From Thalassobaculum_A sp040219615 (GTDB lineage: Bacteria > Pseudomonadota > Alphaproteobacteria > Thalassobaculales > Thalassobaculaceae): DNA of 64,000 nucleotides. The stretch is taken from positions 496,001 through 560,000 of the forward strand of contig NZ_JAVJSE010000041.1 of NCBI RefSeq assembly GCF_040219615.1. The letters run 5' to 3'. The notes under the pieces are model-generated. The model did no database searches. It was not told the DNA's origin and saw nothing but the letters and a program-made list of their open reading frames with translations. The translations under genes and the position numbers were made by a program. Below, piece by piece: positions 43,835-52,476 of this stretch (position 1 is the first letter of the stretch; each line of letters begins with the position of its first letter).

Positions 43835-44566
43835 TCACCAGGGGACCGGCGTGCCCCGATGGTCGAAGAACCCGCCGGATCCGGCGACCGTCAGCCCGTC
43901 GACCACGGTCAGGAGGCGTTCCGCCGCCAGGGCGGGCAGCTGGGCCTCCAGGCCGGTCCTGGCGAACGGCCGGGACAGGCCGGTGTCGACGGTCCCGGGA
44001 TGCAGCGCCACGCAGACCGCGTCCGGCCGGGTTCGCCGGAGTTCGACTGCCGCGGTCCGCACCAGTTGGTTGAGGGCGGCCTTGGAGGCGCGGTAGCCGT
44101 ACCAGCCGCCGAGCCGGTTGTCGGCGATGCTGCCGACCCGGGCCGACAGGGTGGCGAACACCGCACGGCCCCGGCGCGGCAGCCGCGGCAGCAGGTGCTT
44201 CATGAGCAGGGCCGGGCCGACGGCGTTCACCGCGAAGGCGTGCGACAGCCGGTCGCCGTCGAGCTCGCGCCAGGACTTTTCGGGCATGGCCTGGTCATCG
44301 TGCAGGAAGCCGGTGGCGTCGATGGCCAGCCGGATGTCGCCATGGGCCGCCGCCGCCTCGACGGCATGCTTCAGGCTGGCCTCGTCGAGGAGATCGATCG
44401 CCGGCTCGGTCGCGCGGCCGAACCCGAGGACCGTCGCAAAGGCGCTTCCGGCCCGCAGCCGCTCCAGCAGGGCCGACCCGATCCCGCCGCCGGCGCCGAA
44501 CACCACGGCGACCCCGCCGGGCGGCCACGGGGCGGAGGCGGCTTCCGCTTGATCCTGGTTCGTCAT
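43835..44566 (-). CDS. Short-chain dehydrogenase/reductase
   Basis: The 243-residue enzyme has a variant nucleotide motif VVFGAGGGIGSALL near the N-terminus and the catalytic pair in YGYRASKAALN, with the serine in TLSARVGSI. The C-terminus GTVDTGLSRPFAR is typical of CsgA-like SDRs. It probably reduces or oxidises a carbonyl using NAD(P). It follows the M24 gene by 32 bases on the same strand. Confidence 0.9.
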   Translation of the reverse strand: MTNQDQAEAASAPWPPGGVAVVFGAGGGIGSALLERLRAGSAFATVLGFGRATEPAIDLLDEASLKHAVEAAAAHGDIRLAIDATGFLHDDQAMPEKSWRELDGDRLSHAFAVNAVGPALLMKHLLPRLPRRGRAVFATLSARVGSIADNRLGGWYGYRASKAALNQLVRTAAVELRRTRPDAVCVALHPGTVDTGLSRPFARTGLEAQLPALAAERLLTVVDGLTVAGSGGFFDHRGTPVPW

Positions 44567-44598
44567 GCGGCCTGTTACGCGGCCGACAGCCGGGCGGA

Positions 44599-45759
44599 TC
44601 AGCGCGCCGGCAGGTCCAGGGCGTGCCGGCTCAGCACCTCGCAGCCGGTCTCGGTCACCAGCACCGTGTTGCCGAGGCCCATCGCCAGCCGGGTCGCCGG
44701 GTCGCCGACCATGACATGCGGGAAGAACACCATGCCGGGGCGGAGTTCCAGGGGATTGCCGCTGTAGATCATCGGCGGCACGTCCATCCAGGACGGCCGG
44801 TAGGTGGCGCCGAGCGAATAGCCGCAGGCGGCGAAGCGGTGGTCGCGGTGGCCGGCGGCGTCCAGGCGGCGGCGGTGGATGTCGTCGACGGCGCCGAGCG
44901 GCTCGCCCGGCCGGAAGGCCGCCTGCATTTCCTCCAGCGTGTCGCGGACCAGGGCGTGCAGGTCGCGATGCGCGGCCGGCGGCGCCCCGATCGCGATGCT
45001 GCGCTCGAGGCAGGCGTTGTAGCGCCGGAAGGTGCCGGCGTATTCCAGGATCAGCAGGTCGCTGGCGTCGAGCCGGCGGGGACCACCGACGCCGCGGCCG
45101 TAGACCGCCCGGCTGCCGGAGTTGACCAGCGGGCCGGCCGGCGGCATGTCGCCGCCGCCGCGCAGGATGGCGGCGAGGATCGCGGCGGTCACCTCGGCAT
45201 CGACGACGCCGGCGGCCGCCGTGGCCAGCGCCGCGTCGTAGGCGTCGTCGGCCAGCGCCGCCGCCCGGCGCAGATACTCGATCTCGGCCGGCGACTTCAC
45301 GAGGCGCATCGCCGCCACCGCGTCGTCGGCCGGGATCAGGGGGCAGAAGCCGTCGAGCGCCGCCTGAACCCGCAGCAGGCTGCGGCCGGTCAGGCCGTGG
45401 GTGTCGGTCTCGATCCCGACCCGCCTGCCCGCCAGTCCCTTCTCGCCCAGGATCTCGCGCAGGGCGACCGCCGGGTCGGCCCCCTCGGCGTCGAACCACA
45501 CCCGGATCTCGTCGATCAGCGAGGTGTCGCGGGCCTGCGCCACGTCCGGGCGCCGGCACAGCAGGGTCAGCGGCCGGTCGTCGGCGGTGACCACCAGGCA
45601 CTGGAAGAACACGTAGCCACCGCCGTCGTAGCCGGTCAGGTAGTAGTGGCTCTCCTGGCCGAAGCACAGCAGGGCGTCGAGCCCCCGCTCGGCCAGCCGC
45701 GCCCGCAGGCGGGCGATCCGGTCGCGGTGCTCGGATTCCTCGAACGGCAGGGATGGCAT
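44599..45759 (-). CDS. M24 (pita-bread) hydrolase, creatinase/ectoine-hydrolase type
   Basis: The 386-residue protein has the N-terminal creatinase domain and a C-terminal pita-bread fold. The usual five metal ligands are not conserved: LEYAGTFRRYNACLERS replaces the two aspartates, and GYSLGATYRPSW replaces the histidine motif. This pattern fits metal-independent members such as creatinase and DoeA-like ectoine hydrolase rather than aminopeptidase P. A GGAGA site precedes the start at 45759. A C-N hydrolase on a small guanidino or cyclic amidine compound is plausible but not proven. Confidence 0.85.
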   Translation of the reverse strand: MPSLPFEESEHRDRIARLRARLAERGLDALLCFGQESHYYLTGYDGGGYVFFQCLVVTADDRPLTLLCRRPDVAQARDTSLIDEIRVWFDAEGADPAVALREILGEKGLAGRRVGIETDTHGLTGRSLLRVQAALDGFCPLIPADDAVAAMRLVKSPAEIEYLRRAAALADDAYDAALATAAAGVVDAEVTAAILAAILRGGGDMPPAGPLVNSGSRAVYGRGVGGPRRLDASDLLILEYAGTFRRYNACLERSIAIGAPPAAHRDLHALVRDTLEEMQAAFRPGEPLGAVDDIHRRRLDAAGHRDHRFAACGYSLGATYRPSWMDVPPMIYSGNPLELRPGMVFFPHVMVGDPATRLAMGLGNTVLVTETGCEVLSRHALDLPAR

Positions 45760-45885
45760 GCGGCGGTCTCCGGTTGCTGTCCGGCAAAGCCTACGCGGTC
45801 CGGTCGCCCGCGGCACCTCTCGCCGGTTGACCCGCCCGGCGCCGGGGTGAAGGTTGGGCGGCGTCGAGGTCAGTGGAGGTGCACC

Positions 45886-46425
45886 ATGGCTCTCAGCGAA
45901 GCCCAGCGCGGCGTGTTGCGCGGCATGCTGGCGGCGGTCGCCGTGACGGTGGCGGCGATCGGCGCGGCGGTGCTGCTGCAGCCGGCGTTCCTGATGCCGC
46001 TGCCGGGGTTCGAGCAGCGGCTGGCGGCGACCCTGCACTGGGACGGGTTGGTCCTGGCCTGCCTGGTGCTGGCGATCGGCCTGCTGGCCCGGCATCGGTT
46101 CTTCACCCCGGCCGACATCGACGGCAGCGGCCTGACCGCCGGCACCGACCGGGCGAAGGTGCTGCAGGCGGTGCTGCAGAACACCCTGGAGCAGGCGGTG
46201 ATCGCGGTGCTGGCGCACCTGCTGTGGACGGCGGCGACCCCGGCCGGCTGGTTCGCGGCGGTGCCGGCGGCGGCAATGCTGTTCCTGGTCGGCCGGATCT
46301 GCTTCGCGCTCGGCTACCGCGGCGGCGCCCCGGCACGGGCTTTCGGCTTCGCCCTGACCTTCTACCCGACGGTACTGCTGACCGTCGTTTCCGTCCTCGT
46401 GCTGGCGCTGAACGCGGTGCGGTGA
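45886..46425 (+). CDS. MAPEG-family membrane protein
   Basis: The 179-residue protein has four predicted membrane helices and the MAPEG-like segment VLQAVLQNTLEQAVIAVLAHLL, with RICFALGYRGGAPARAFGFALT in the second half. The family includes glutathione-dependent membrane transferases; activity here is not shown. A GGAGGT site lies five bases before the start. It is divergent from the M24 gene. Confidence 0.85.
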   Translation: MALSEAQRGVLRGMLAAVAVTVAAIGAAVLLQPAFLMPLPGFEQRLAATLHWDGLVLACLVLAIGLLARHRFFTPADIDGSGLTAGTDRAKVLQAVLQNTLEQAVIAVLAHLLWTAATPAGWFAAVPAAAMLFLVGRICFALGYRGGAPARAFGFALTFYPTVLLTVVSVLVLALNAVR

Positions 46426-46497
46426 ACCCGCCCGATGCGTCCACCCGCCCAGACCGACGACAAGCACCGGTAGCAGCGTCGGCGCCACGGCACAGAT

Positions 46498-46512
46498 GCC
46501 GTGTTATACGGC
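46498..46512. promoter_or_regulatory. Palindrome before the winged-helix regulator promoter
   Basis: GCCGT-GTTAT-ACGGC is an inverted repeat with 5-bp arms, four bases upstream of the candidate -35. It is a plausible binding site for the regulator encoded downstream. Confidence 0.35.
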
Positions 46513-46515
46513 GCG

Positions 46516-46544
46516 TTGCACCCCCACCATTCCGCGACTAGATT
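46516..46544 (+). promoter_or_regulatory. Candidate promoter of the regulator gene
   Basis: TTGCAC (46516-46521) and TAGATT (46539-46544) are 17 bases apart. The leader to the chosen ATG at 46676 is about 125 bases. Confidence 0.4.
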
Positions 46545-46675
46545 CCTGTGTCGGGGGACTTCCGCATGACCGCACTGCTTCAATCGATCCTGATCGCCGG
46601 GCGCAGATGCTCGCTCGGCCGGTGCTGACGGTCTCGACGACCGGCACCGGATCCGGCGGAGGACGGACACGACAA

Positions 46676-48430
46676 ATGTCGACCGACGAACATCGTCACG
46701 GCACGATTCGATTGGGAGACATCGAGTACCACCCGGACACCGGAAGGCTCGCCAAGATCACGGGTGAAGAAGTCTTCCTACGCGCGCAATCGGCGCATGT
46801 TCTTCGCGTTCTCGGCGAGAACGCCGGGAGCCTCGTCAGCAAGGACCGATTGATCTCGGAAGTCTGGCGGGACGTCCATGTGACCGACGACAGCCTGACC
46901 CAGTGCATCTCAGACATCCGCCGCGCGATCGGCGACAAGACCCGCGAGATCCTTCAGACCGTTCCGAAACGGGGATTCATCCTGCGCGTCCCGACCGGCG
47001 GGCGGGCGTCCCCGCAGTCGGGAACCACGCTCTCGGAGGACGGCGCGGTCGCCGGCGCCGGAAGCGGTCACGCCTCCCTCTCGGCCGCTTTCACCGCCAC
47101 CGCCGTCATCGATCCACCCAGCCGGACGGGCGGCCTCACGCGGACGCCCGAGCCGTACCCGCTTCCAGCCGCCCGGCCGCCGCAGAGCCCGCACGCGCTC
47201 GTTCAGCCGCTTTCCGGCCATCCTGAGCGATCCGCCGACCCGCTCCCGACGATCGCCGTCATCCCGGTCAGGGCGATCGGCGGGACGCCGGCGCTCGATG
47301 TCGTCGGCGAGGTCGTCGCCGACGACGTCATATCCGCCCTGTCGCTGTCCGACGAGGCCAACGTCACCTCCCGGCTGTCGACCACCGTCTTCAAATGGCG
47401 CGACATCCAGCTCGGCGCCGTCGGACGGGCGCTGAACGCGGATTTCGTACTGTCCGGCTCGATCGCGGGCGATGACGAGCGCGTCATCCTGCGCCTCGAA
47501 TTCGCGGAGGTCGGCACGAACCAGGTCCTCTGGTCGGACCGCATCGAGGCCGGCATTCCGTCCCTGATCACCGAGACCGACGTCTCGCAGAAGATCGTGT
47601 CGGGCATCCGCCGGTCGGTCGAGCTGCGCGAGATCCGCCGCGTCAAGTCCAACCCGCTCGAATCCCTCAGGGACTACAGTCTGCTGACCGGCGCGGTCGG
47701 GCTGATGCACCGGCTCGCGCCTGCGGATTTCACCTCGGCGCGAACCCTGCTGGAAACCCTGATCGAGCGCTCGCCCAACCATCCGTCGCCCCTCGCCTGG
47801 ATGGCCCGGTGGCACGTCCTGCGGGTGCAGCAGGGCTGGTCGCCCTCGCCGCAGCACGACGCTGAAGCGGCCCTCGACTGCGCCAGGCGCGCACTCGACA
47901 TCGATCCGGACAACGTCCTCGCCCTCACCAATGCCGGCTTCGTGCTGACCAATCTGCTGCGCCGGCTCGACGAGGCCGAGGAGCGCTACGACACGGCCCT
48001 CGAGGTCAATCCCAACGACGCCAACGGCCGGCTCCTTCGCGGGGCGCTGTACGCCTTTCGGGGCGACGGGGAGCGCGCGATCCTGGACTCCGAGCGGGCG
48101 CTCCATCTCGCCCCCCTCGACCCCCACCGCTTCTTCTTCCTGGCCCTGGCCGCCGGCTCGCATCTGGCCGGCGCGAACTACGGACGCGCGCTCGAACTCG
48201 CCGACGACTCGCTGCGCTTCAACCGGTCCCACACCTCGACCCTGCGTATCAAGACGGTCGCGCACATGCGCCTCGGGCAACCCGAGAAGGCGCGGGCCGC
48301 CGCCCGGGAGCTGCTGCGGCTGCAGCCGTCGCTCCGCGTCAGCACCTGGTTGAGCACCTCGCCCAGTGCCGATTTCGAGATCGGCCGGCGCATCGCGGAG
48401 GACCTGCGTGCCGCCGGAATACCCGACTGA
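46676..48430 (+). CDS. Winged-helix/TPR transcription regulator (CadC-like, soluble)
   Basis: The 584-residue protein has an OmpR/CadC-type winged helix at about 8-103 (SLVSKDRLISEVW, SDIRRAIGDKTREILQTVPKRGF), a proline-rich linker, a TolB/FlgO-like beta-alpha domain (about 190-320, IAVIPVRAIGG and FVLSGSIAGDDERVIL) and TPR-like helices to the end. No membrane helix is visible, unlike CadC. It lies 31 bases before the haloperoxidase-type gene and is the likely local regulator. The ATG at 46676 is chosen at the domain boundary; longer in-frame starts exist. Confidence 0.85.
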   Translation: MSTDEHRHGTIRLGDIEYHPDTGRLAKITGEEVFLRAQSAHVLRVLGENAGSLVSKDRLISEVWRDVHVTDDSLTQCISDIRRAIGDKTREILQTVPKRGFILRVPTGGRASPQSGTTLSEDGAVAGAGSGHASLSAAFTATAVIDPPSRTGGLTRTPEPYPLPAARPPQSPHALVQPLSGHPERSADPLPTIAVIPVRAIGGTPALDVVGEVVADDVISALSLSDEANVTSRLSTTVFKWRDIQLGAVGRALNADFVLSGSIAGDDERVILRLEFAEVGTNQVLWSDRIEAGIPSLITETDVSQKIVSGIRRSVELREIRRVKSNPLESLRDYSLLTGAVGLMHRLAPADFTSARTLLETLIERSPNHPSPLAWMARWHVLRVQQGWSPSPQHDAEAALDCARRALDIDPDNVLALTNAGFVLTNLLRRLDEAEERYDTALEVNPNDANGRLLRGALYAFRGDGERAILDSERALHLAPLDPHRFFFLALAAGSHLAGANYGRALELADDSLRFNRSHTSTLRIKTVAHMRLGQPEKARAAARELLRLQPSLRVSTWLSTSPSADFEIGRRIAEDLRAAGIPD

Positions 48431-48461
48431 GACCACGCCATGTTGAAAGGAGTCGCGAGCC

Positions 48462-49628
48462 ATGCCGGTCCCGCCCAGCGCATCGCCTGAAGGCAGCTTC
48501 GGAAGTTTCGGAAGTTTCGGAAGCTTCGGGAGTTTCGGAAGCTTTGGCAGTTTCGGCAGTTTCGGCGGGCCGGAGAGCCCGCTGGTAGCCGCGGCGCTGC
48601 TGACCAATCGCGACGGCATCGTCGGAGCGCCGGTCACGCCGGATCCCCGGCTTCCGCCGAACCGCCCCGACGACATCACCGGCCTCGAGCGCATGGCGCC
48701 CGCGGTCCGCGACAGCATCATGACGTTCGACCTCGCCTCCCGCGTCAGCTTCAGCGTCGACGCGGGGAAGTCGCCCACCGCGTCGATCTGGCGCTCGACC
48801 GAGCCCGCGGGGTCCTCGTCGCGGATCGAGCGCAAGCTGCTGGTCTCGATATCCGCACCGTCGATCAAGCAGTTCGAGACGCAGATGAACTACCTCACGG
48901 CCTATGCCGACCTTCGCGAGGACCGGACCAGCGAGATCCTGGCGCAGACCACCGGCGTGGTCCCGTTCTTCGCGTCGCTGCTCTACATGGATCCGGGCCG
49001 GACCCCGCACACGCTGCAGCTGCTCGCCATCGCGTTGCGCTTCGCAAATCTCGCCTACATGCGCGTCAAGTTCGGGCTCGGCTGCAAGCGGCCGATCCTG
49101 TTCTCGCCGCAGGTCCAGCCGGTGATCCCGACCCCGACTCATCCGACGCTGCCGAGCGGCCATGCCACGGAGGCGTTCCTGGTGGCGCGCCTGCTCTGGA
49201 AACTGCTGCGCGACTCCAGGTCGCCGCAGGCGCACGTCAAGACCGGCTCGTGGGGCGAGATGCTGATGCGCCAGGCGGCGCGGATCGCGACCAACCGCAC
49301 CGTCGCCGGCGTGCACTTTCCGGTCGACAGCGCCGCCGGCGCCGTCCTCGGGCTGACCCTGGCCGACTTCGTTCACGAAGTCTGCCGGCCCAAGCCGGGT
49401 GTCCCGCCGACCGCCACCTTCGTCGGGCAGAACTTCGACCCTCACGCGGACTTCGACTGGCACCCGCTGTACGACGTCGAGCACGACCGGCAGGCGCCGC
49501 ACGCGGGTCCGGCAAAGAAGCCGTGGGCGACCAGCGGCACCGGCAAGGACAAGGACCCGACCGCGCCGTCCCCCGCGCTGCACTGGCTGTGGGAGAAGGC
49601 CGTCGCCGAATGGGTCGAGGCGGGGTAG
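48462..49628 (+). CDS. Vanadium haloperoxidase/PAP2-type enzyme with SFG repeat
   Basis: The 388-residue protein has the three motifs of the PAP2/vanadium haloperoxidase fold: KFGLGCKRP (K-x6-RP), TLPSGHATEAF (PSGH) and NRTVAGVHFPVDS (R-x5-H-x3-D). It may be a haloperoxidase or an acid phosphatase. An N-terminal segment contains eight SFG units (residues 12-35). No signal peptide is visible. An AAAGGAG site precedes the start. It is flanked by the regulator and protease genes on the same strand. Confidence 0.88.
   Translation: MPVPPSASPEGSFGSFGSFGSFGSFGSFGSFGSFGGPESPLVAAALLTNRDGIVGAPVTPDPRLPPNRPDDITGLERMAPAVRDSIMTFDLASRVSFSVDAGKSPTASIWRSTEPAGSSSRIERKLLVSISAPSIKQFETQMNYLTAYADLREDRTSEILAQTTGVVPFFASLLYMDPGRTPHTLQLLAIALRFANLAYMRVKFGLGCKRPILFSPQVQPVIPTPTHPTLPSGHATEAFLVARLLWKLLRDSRSPQAHVKTGSWGEMLMRQAARIATNRTVAGVHFPVDSAAGAVLGLTLADFVHEVCRPKPGVPPTATFVGQNFDPHADFDWHPLYDVEHDRQAPHAGPAKKPWATSGTGKDKDPTAPSPALHWLWEKAVAEWVEAG
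48495..48566 (+). repeat. Eight tandem 9-base units encoding (SFG)8
   Basis: Eight in-frame copies of AGYTTYGGN run without interruption and encode Ser-Phe-Gly eight times. Units differ at synonymous positions (agt/agc, gga/ggg/ggc), so it is not a recent perfect expansion. Confidence 0.9.
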
Positions 49629-49676
49629 CGGCCGCCCCCCTGGACAGCGCCCGCCCGTCAACCGGAGGAGCCGGCA

Positions 49677-51692
49677 ATGGAACTCAGCTGGCAGACCAGC
49701 ACCGCCACGACCGTGATCGACCCGATCACCGACTACCGCCTGAGCCGCGACGCGACGGCCTATCCGGAACCGGTCGAGTCACTCTGGTGGTCGGCGATCC
49801 TGCTCCTGAGGGATATCAGCATCGACGAACTGATGCGCCGCAGCGACCTGCAATCGCCCGGCAACCTGATCGTTCCGAACGTCTACGACGCCGACGAGCG
49901 CAGCGCCGTGCCCGCCGAACAGCCCGTCACCCTGTTCGCCCGCGCGCCGCTGCTCAAGCTGGCGAACACCGTGGGGAACGACCTGGGCGTCGCCTCGGTG
50001 TGTCTCGGCGGGATCATCCGCAGGGAGCATCTGCGGCCGGAGCCGGAGCCGGCCCCCGGCCCCGGGCATACTCCCCCACACATCAGGTGCCCCAAGGGCT
50101 CGGCCGTAATGGCCGTGATCGACGACGGCATCGCCTTCGCCAACAACCTGTTCAGGGACGGCCTCACGTCGACCCGAATCCAGCTGGCCTACATCATGGC
50201 GGCTGCCCCCAGGCACGGTGGCAAGGGAAAGCCCGGCGAGACCCAGGGGCTCACGCTCGACAAGTCACGGATCGACAGGCTCCTGAACGAATGCACCTCG
50301 CTCGGCCTGCTGGACGAGGAGACGTTCTACGCCAGGGCCGGGCTGTTCGACCTGTTCGGCGGGCACTTCTCCCCGGTCGCCCACCGGCGCTCCCACGGCA
50401 CCCACGTCGCCGCCCTGGCAGCCGGATACGAGATCGACGCGGCCCCTCGGACCCGGCCGATCATCTGCGCCTCGCTGCCGCCCCGGGTCACCCAGGACAC
50501 GTCCGGGCAGAACCTGTATCCGAGCCTCCTGCTGGCATTGAAGCGGCTGAGGCGCGAGGCGCTGCGGTTCCGGATGCCGGGCGGCAAGCGACCGCCGGTC
50601 GTCTACAATTTCAGCTACGGAACGCTCGACGGGCCGCACGACGGGACCGGCAGGATTCCCCGGCTGTTCCAGAGGCTGGTAGGCGGCGACCAGACGCAGG
50701 TCAGCCGGATGGTGCTGCCGGCCGGCAACGGCAACCTCTCCCGCACCCACGCGCTGGCGGACTTCGCGAAGACCGATCGCGTCACCCTCGACCTGCGCGT
50801 CGTCCCGGACGACCGGACGGCAAGCTACGTCGAGCTGTGGATGCCCGACGGCGGCTCGGGCAAGCCGGATTACGTCGACGTAAGGGTTACGCCGCCGGGT
50901 GGTCCGCAGAGCCCGCCGGTCCGCGCCAACTCGGGCGAGTCGGTATCCCTCGTCGACCACGACGGGCAGGAAGTCGGCCGGCTGTCCTGCGGACGGGAAT
51001 CCGGACCGGGCTCGCGCGGTGTCATCGTGCTGAGCGTCAATCCGACGGCGAGCCTGGCGCAGAAGGCGAAGCTGGCGCCGGCCGGGCGGTGGCGCATCGT
51101 GATCGGGAAGCGGTCGATCGCCGCCGGCGAGGCCGTGGAGGTCTGGGTCCGCCGGGACGATACCCTGCCCGGCTTCCCCCCGTTCGGCCGCCAGGCGCAT
51201 TTCGACAACGCGAGCTATCGGCGGTTCGATGGGCTCGGCTACCCGCTGGCCGTCGATCCGCCCGGCACCGACTGCCCGGTGCGGCGTGCCGGCACGCTGA
51301 GCGGGATCGCCACCGGGGAGGCGCCGCTGGTGATCGCCGGCTTCACCCACAGCAACAGCCTGCTGTCCGACTACTCCGCCGCCGGGCCCGTGGAAAGCCG
51401 TGACGGCCCCGACGCCGCCGCCCGCAGCGACGACAGCGTCGTGCTGACGGGCGTGCTCAGCGCCGGATCGCGCAGCGGCACCATGGTCCGCCTGTCGGGG
51501 ACCAGCGTCGCCGCGCCGCGGGTCGCCCGGTTCACGGCCGACGCCATGGCGAAGGGTGCGACCGGCGATCGGGCGTGGCTCCGCTCGGCGGTGGAGCATC
51601 AGCCCGCGCCGTTGCCGGGACCGTCCCCGGGTCCGACCCGGTGCGGGGCCGGCCGCCTGGCGATCGCGGTCGACTTCGGTCCCCCGGAGTGA
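49677..51692 (+). CDS. Subtilisin-like serine protease with large insertion
   Basis: The 671-residue S8 protease has Asp149 in MAVIDDGI, His240 in SHGTHVAALAAG, the oxyanion Asn in LPAGNGN and Ser610 in LSGTSVAAPRVA, so the triad is intact. About 140 N-terminal residues precede the domain. Some 250 residues, including a probable beta-sandwich (about 370-500), are inserted between the Asn and Ser regions. No signal peptide or propeptide is obvious, suggesting a cytosolic or non-classically exported enzyme. A GGAGGAG site precedes the start. Confidence 0.9.
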   Translation: MELSWQTSTATTVIDPITDYRLSRDATAYPEPVESLWWSAILLLRDISIDELMRRSDLQSPGNLIVPNVYDADERSAVPAEQPVTLFARAPLLKLANTVGNDLGVASVCLGGIIRREHLRPEPEPAPGPGHTPPHIRCPKGSAVMAVIDDGIAFANNLFRDGLTSTRIQLAYIMAAAPRHGGKGKPGETQGLTLDKSRIDRLLNECTSLGLLDEETFYARAGLFDLFGGHFSPVAHRRSHGTHVAALAAGYEIDAAPRTRPIICASLPPRVTQDTSGQNLYPSLLLALKRLRREALRFRMPGGKRPPVVYNFSYGTLDGPHDGTGRIPRLFQRLVGGDQTQVSRMVLPAGNGNLSRTHALADFAKTDRVTLDLRVVPDDRTASYVELWMPDGGSGKPDYVDVRVTPPGGPQSPPVRANSGESVSLVDHDGQEVGRLSCGRESGPGSRGVIVLSVNPTASLAQKAKLAPAGRWRIVIGKRSIAAGEAVEVWVRRDDTLPGFPPFGRQAHFDNASYRRFDGLGYPLAVDPPGTDCPVRRAGTLSGIATGEAPLVIAGFTHSNSLLSDYSAAGPVESRDGPDAAARSDDSVVLTGVLSAGSRSGTMVRLSGTSVAAPRVARFTADAMAKGATGDRAWLRSAVEHQPAPLPGPSPGPTRCGAGRLAIAVDFGPPE

Positions 51693-51827
51693 CGCCGCCT
51701 GCCGAAGTCCCGGCGATTTCGGCTTTCTTTCGGAAGGGTTTCAGGATTCCGGCCGCCGGACTCCGCAAGGTTGACCGCGTCGGGGCAACGCCCTGGCTGT
51801 CGACCGGATCGGAAGAAAGGAACCCCC

Positions 51828-52301
51828 ATGGCCATGGTCGCCGCGTCTTCTGTCACCTGGGTCTGCCCTGCCCTTCCCGTCATGCTGCAGAACGCCTTCA
51901 CCTCGAACGTCATCGCCCAGACCGGGGAATGGCCGCATAACAACGGCCTCTGCGCCTATTCGGGAATGCGCTTCGGCGAGGACACCTACTGGTTCTTCCT
52001 GCAGTACCTGCCGAACCGGTTCAAGATCGCGAACCAGCGCTTCAACAACTGGGTCATAGCCGGCGGCGACGGCACCATGACCGTCCACGATGGTGGCGAC
52101 TGTCCCGACCAGTACTGGGCCATGGAGCCGGTCGACGGCCAGCCGAGCATCGTCCGGCTGAAGAACCTGACCCACGGGATCTATGCCTTCGACCCCAACT
52201 CGGTCGGCGAGACCGGGGAACTGGCCATCTCGCCGCTCAGGCAGGTGCAACGGTCCCGGTTCGAGTGGGCTCTCCTCAACCAGCCGAGCCTGGCCTTCTG
52301 A
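51828..52301 (+). CDS. Small beta-rich protein, possibly beta-trefoil/lectin-like
   Basis: The 157-residue protein contains spaced aromatic units (TYWFFLQYLP, DQYWAMEPVDG, FEWALLNQPS) about 45 residues apart, like the QxW repeats of beta-trefoil domains. No signal peptide is evident. The ribosome site GGAAGAAAGG precedes ATG 51828. It is last in the regulator-haloperoxidase-protease run, 135 bases after the protease gene. I do not recognise the exact family; the trefoil assignment is inferred from spacing only. Confidence 0.7.
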   Translation: MAMVAASSVTWVCPALPVMLQNAFTSNVIAQTGEWPHNNGLCAYSGMRFGEDTYWFFLQYLPNRFKIANQRFNNWVIAGGDGTMTVHDGGDCPDQYWAMEPVDGQPSIVRLKNLTHGIYAFDPNSVGETGELAISPLRQVQRSRFEWALLNQPSLAF

Positions 52302-52447
52302 TCCGCCGATCGACTTGCGGATCTATCGCGGAGAAATCCGAGGACCGGGCTGCCGGCGGCAGCCCCCGTCGGCGGCAAGGCGACCCGGTGCCGGTGGACG
52401 ACAGTCACGCGTGCCCGAGTCCCAGGAGGGGGAGGACCGGCATGCGG

Positions 52448-52476
52448 GAGGGGCGGTCGAGCTTCGGCCGCCCCTC
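52448..52476. terminator. Hairpin between converging genes
   Basis: GAGGGGCGG (52448-52456) and CCGCCCCTC (52468-52476) form a 9-bp stem overlapping the ABC exporter stop codon. No T run; possible bidirectional terminator. Confidence 0.4.

Noticed and set aside
48495..48566. CRISPR-like or direct-repeat array
   Set aside because: Nine-base units without spacers, in frame within a coding sequence; it is a peptide repeat.
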